From Brasenia schreberi (Eukaryota > Streptophyta > Magnoliopsida > Nymphaeales > Cabombaceae): DNA of 64,000 nucleotides. Below, piece by piece: positions 62,274-64,000 of this stretch. The first letter of the stretch is position 1, and the number at the start of each line of letters is the position of its first letter. Below the pieces are notes generated by a model. That model was not told where the DNA came from, did not search any database, and saw nothing but the letters and a program-made list of their open reading frames with translations. A program made the position numbers and the translations under genes. The stretch spans positions 3,536,501 through 3,600,500 of the forward strand of contig JAYKKT010000056.1 in assembly GCA_036023115.1 (NCBI GenBank), given 5' to 3'.

Positions 62274-63637
62274 GTGTGTGTGTGTGTGTGCGTGTGTGCG
62301 CGTGCCTGTGGATATCTAGTAATTACTTGATTGCATCATGATGCATGCTGTAGGATGGAGAAAGTGAAGATAAAGAAGTTTAAGAGCCAAGCCAAGATTG
62401 TCGGCACACTAGTCACATGTGCTGGAGCCATGATCATGACTCTTTATAAAGGGCCCATTGTGGACATGATCTGGTCCGGCCACCACCATGAAGGCTCCAC
62501 AGGCACCAAAAAGAGCACCAACTCCGACGACACTGATTGGGTGAAGGGCGCGATCATGGTCATCGTTGCTTGCTTCTCCTGGGCTGGCTTCTTTGTTCTC
62601 CAAGTAATCTATCAACCTTTATCTCATGGTGATGTAAAAGGCCAGAATTGGATGTGGCATATAACCAAGCATTGTTTTGCAAATCTTATTGGATCTTACC
62701 AAATCGTGCCTCCCATATGTGAAACCTGTAAATAGAATGTAGCAAATTTGTTACTAATGAGAACTTAATTTATCTTCATGTTCCTTATTCTATTCCCAAT
62801 TTCAGGCATACACCTTGAGGAAGTACACTGCTCAGCTTTCTCTCACCGCCATAATATGTTTCATCGGCACGCTGCAAGGTGCTGTGCTCACTCTGATAAT
62901 GGAGCGAGGTTCATCTGTTTGGGCTATAGGTTGGGATAATAGGCTCCTAACTGTGGTGTACTCGGTATGTATGCATATGGAATGGTATCTTTAAGCATAG
63001 CCACAAATATGGCCGATATATGTGAATTGAAACAAATTCATTTTGATATTTTACACGTTAAACCTTTATCTATAGAACTATTAAATCTGTATATTTCTTC
63101 GTTTAAATGTTTTTCCAAGACTTGTTAAGAAAAACAATTTTGGAAGCATTGCAAGGTTTTCACGGTAAAGCGGGCTAACATAGTGGAAAGGGCATCTAGC
63201 TGCTAGAGGGGCAGTTGGTTGGACTCTTATAAGTGCCACCCGGAGCTAGCAAGGGCCCTCAGTTCAAGCGAGGGTTCTAGCCTGAAAGTTTTACACTGAG
63301 CTGCTCCACCCGTTGAAAATGCTCCCTAACTTTTATTTAAACCAAATGAGAAAATATCAAACTTTATCATTGAGAAAACTTTCGTAAATGAGATCTGTGA
63401 TAATATTGATTTTAATTAAGTCGCTTTTTTATGGTTAGCATGGTTCTATAAGATTGGTTAGCTTATATGGTGCATGTGGATGCAGGGAACTGTGTGCTCC
63501 GGGATCGCGTATTATGTGCAGGGGTTGGTGATGAGACACAGAGGCCCGGTTTTTGCAACAGCTTTTAGCCCTCTCTTTATGGTCTTCCAAGTTTTTCTCT
63601 CTTCGATCATACTGCATGAGAGCATCTACTTGGGAGG
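61111..63637 (+). CDS. WAT1-related (nodulin MtN21/EamA-type) membrane transporter, six exons, 3' end outside window
   Basis: Plant WAT1/UMAMIT-type proteins are ten-helix carriers for amino acids or auxin-like solutes in plasma or vacuolar membranes. Exons: 61111-61331, 61730-61792, 61884-62000, 62354-62603, 62806-62964 and 63486-63637. All junctions are GT..AG and phases agree. Recognisable blocks: KPYVAMISLQFGYAGMNIIS, YRHLVATLVMAPFA, KVRPKITFKIFVQMFVLGLL, GPVIDQNLYYMGMKYTSTTF, NVLPAMTFVMA, GTLVTCAGAMIMTLYKGP and GPVFATAFSPLFMVF. Two EamA domains are expected. The cytosolic loop after GPIVDMIWSG carries HHH and a Lys/Ser/Asp-rich stretch. The ATG at 61111 was chosen over the upstream in-frame one at 61051 because MATKG directly precedes the first helix and the TATA box fits. 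Exon 6 ends LGG|GTATGA. The last transmembrane segment (usually after LGG) and C-terminus lie beyond 64000. No defect is seen; it appears functional. Confidence 0.92.
62176..62290. repeat. (TC)n(TG)n microsatellite in intron 3 of the WAT1-related gene
   Basis: About 47 TC units (62176-62270) are followed by about ten TG units. It lies 64 bases before the exon 4 start and supplies an unusually long pyrimidine tract ahead of the branch region. Confidence 0.97.
63170..63340. other. Possible SINE-like insertion in intron 5
   Basis: GC-richer than the surrounding intron, with AACATAGTGGAAAGGGCATC and CAGTTCAAGCGAGGGTTCTA. The pattern is reminiscent of a tRNA-derived or repeat insertion, but no clean box A/box B pair was found. 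Confidence 0.25.
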
Positions 63638-64000
63638 GTATGAACAAAACAATGATTCAGATGTGCACAGATATATACCTCTGTGTGTTTTTCTGTGTGA
63701 AGCTTCGTGATCTTATTCAAAGCCTGGACTTTTTTTACCAGATCTTCCACCAAACCAACTCCGTATATGGAATCATTGAGCCCCCTCTTCAACAACATGA
63801 ATAGATTGGCTTGATATAGAGTTCAAAAGCAAAAGCAAATAAAAGTCAAAATCCAGTATCTTAATTCTGCTTAGCAGAAATTCATTTTGACAGCACTCGG
63901 GTCCACCATTATTACATTAACAGTTAAGTTCATCATTTTGTGGCCGTTTTCTCGTAATGTATTAAGATTGACCTCACCTTCAGTCGGATAATGGAGTGAC
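63638..64000. other. Intron 6 of the WAT1-related gene, partial
   Basis: It begins with the donor GTATGA. No exon matching the expected last transmembrane segment was found before the window ends. Confidence 0.6.

Overview
This is nuclear DNA from a flowering plant. The window contains recognisable plant genes: a RuBisCO small subunit with a chloroplast transit peptide, a WAT1/MtN21-type transporter, the first exon of an isoprenylcysteine methylesterase (ICME-like) gene, a ChaC-class gamma-glutamylcyclotransferase and a small plastid-targeted protein. It also holds plant-type Copia, Gypsy, hAT, Mutator-like, L1 and RTE elements and long (TA)n/(GA)n microsatellites. The sequence does not fix the species. 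No rRNA, functional tRNA, CRISPR array or bacterial operon was seen.

Layout. 1-6781: a minus-strand Copia retrotransposon hit twice by hAT elements of one family, once in its 3' LTR (1-1114) and once between protease and integrase (4041-5113, with an 8-bp target duplication). 6947-7080: a broken RNA-recognition-motif exon. 8334-8791: exon 1 of an ICME-like gene on the minus strand; its other exons are not in the window, so everything to its left may be a TE-filled intron. 11584-12037: a two-exon minus-strand gene for a ~91-residue plastid protein with a TATA box and a microsatellite in its promoter. 14381-17522: a Gypsy remnant lacking reverse transcriptase. About 19000-22050: a decayed Mutator-like transposase (minus) with tandem duplications. 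23377-24093: 3' exons of a ChaC-class cyclotransferase (minus), probably a 5'-truncated pseudogene. 26277-27094: an RbcS gene (+) whose start codon is out of frame with the transit peptide.

27593-28747: an inverted-repeat element with a recent 155-bp duplication. 29492-42156: a 12.7-kb Tat/Ogre-like Gypsy element carrying a three-copy 183-bp in-frame repeat, a young 5'-truncated RTE LINE and a four-copy 46-bp array in its 3' LTR. 44060-45200 (minus) and about 48250-52830 (+): relics of two L1-type LINEs. 53000-61000: mostly MITE-like repeats and microsatellites. 61111-63637: six exons of a WAT1-related transporter gene, with the last exon(s) beyond the window.

The host genes do not form a functional cluster; they are isolated genes or fragments separated by transposons. 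I see no convincing new biological system. The points most worth checking are the RbcS start, the short split plastid gene, the orphan ICME exon, the ChaC remnant with a GC splice donor, and the in-frame 183-bp array.
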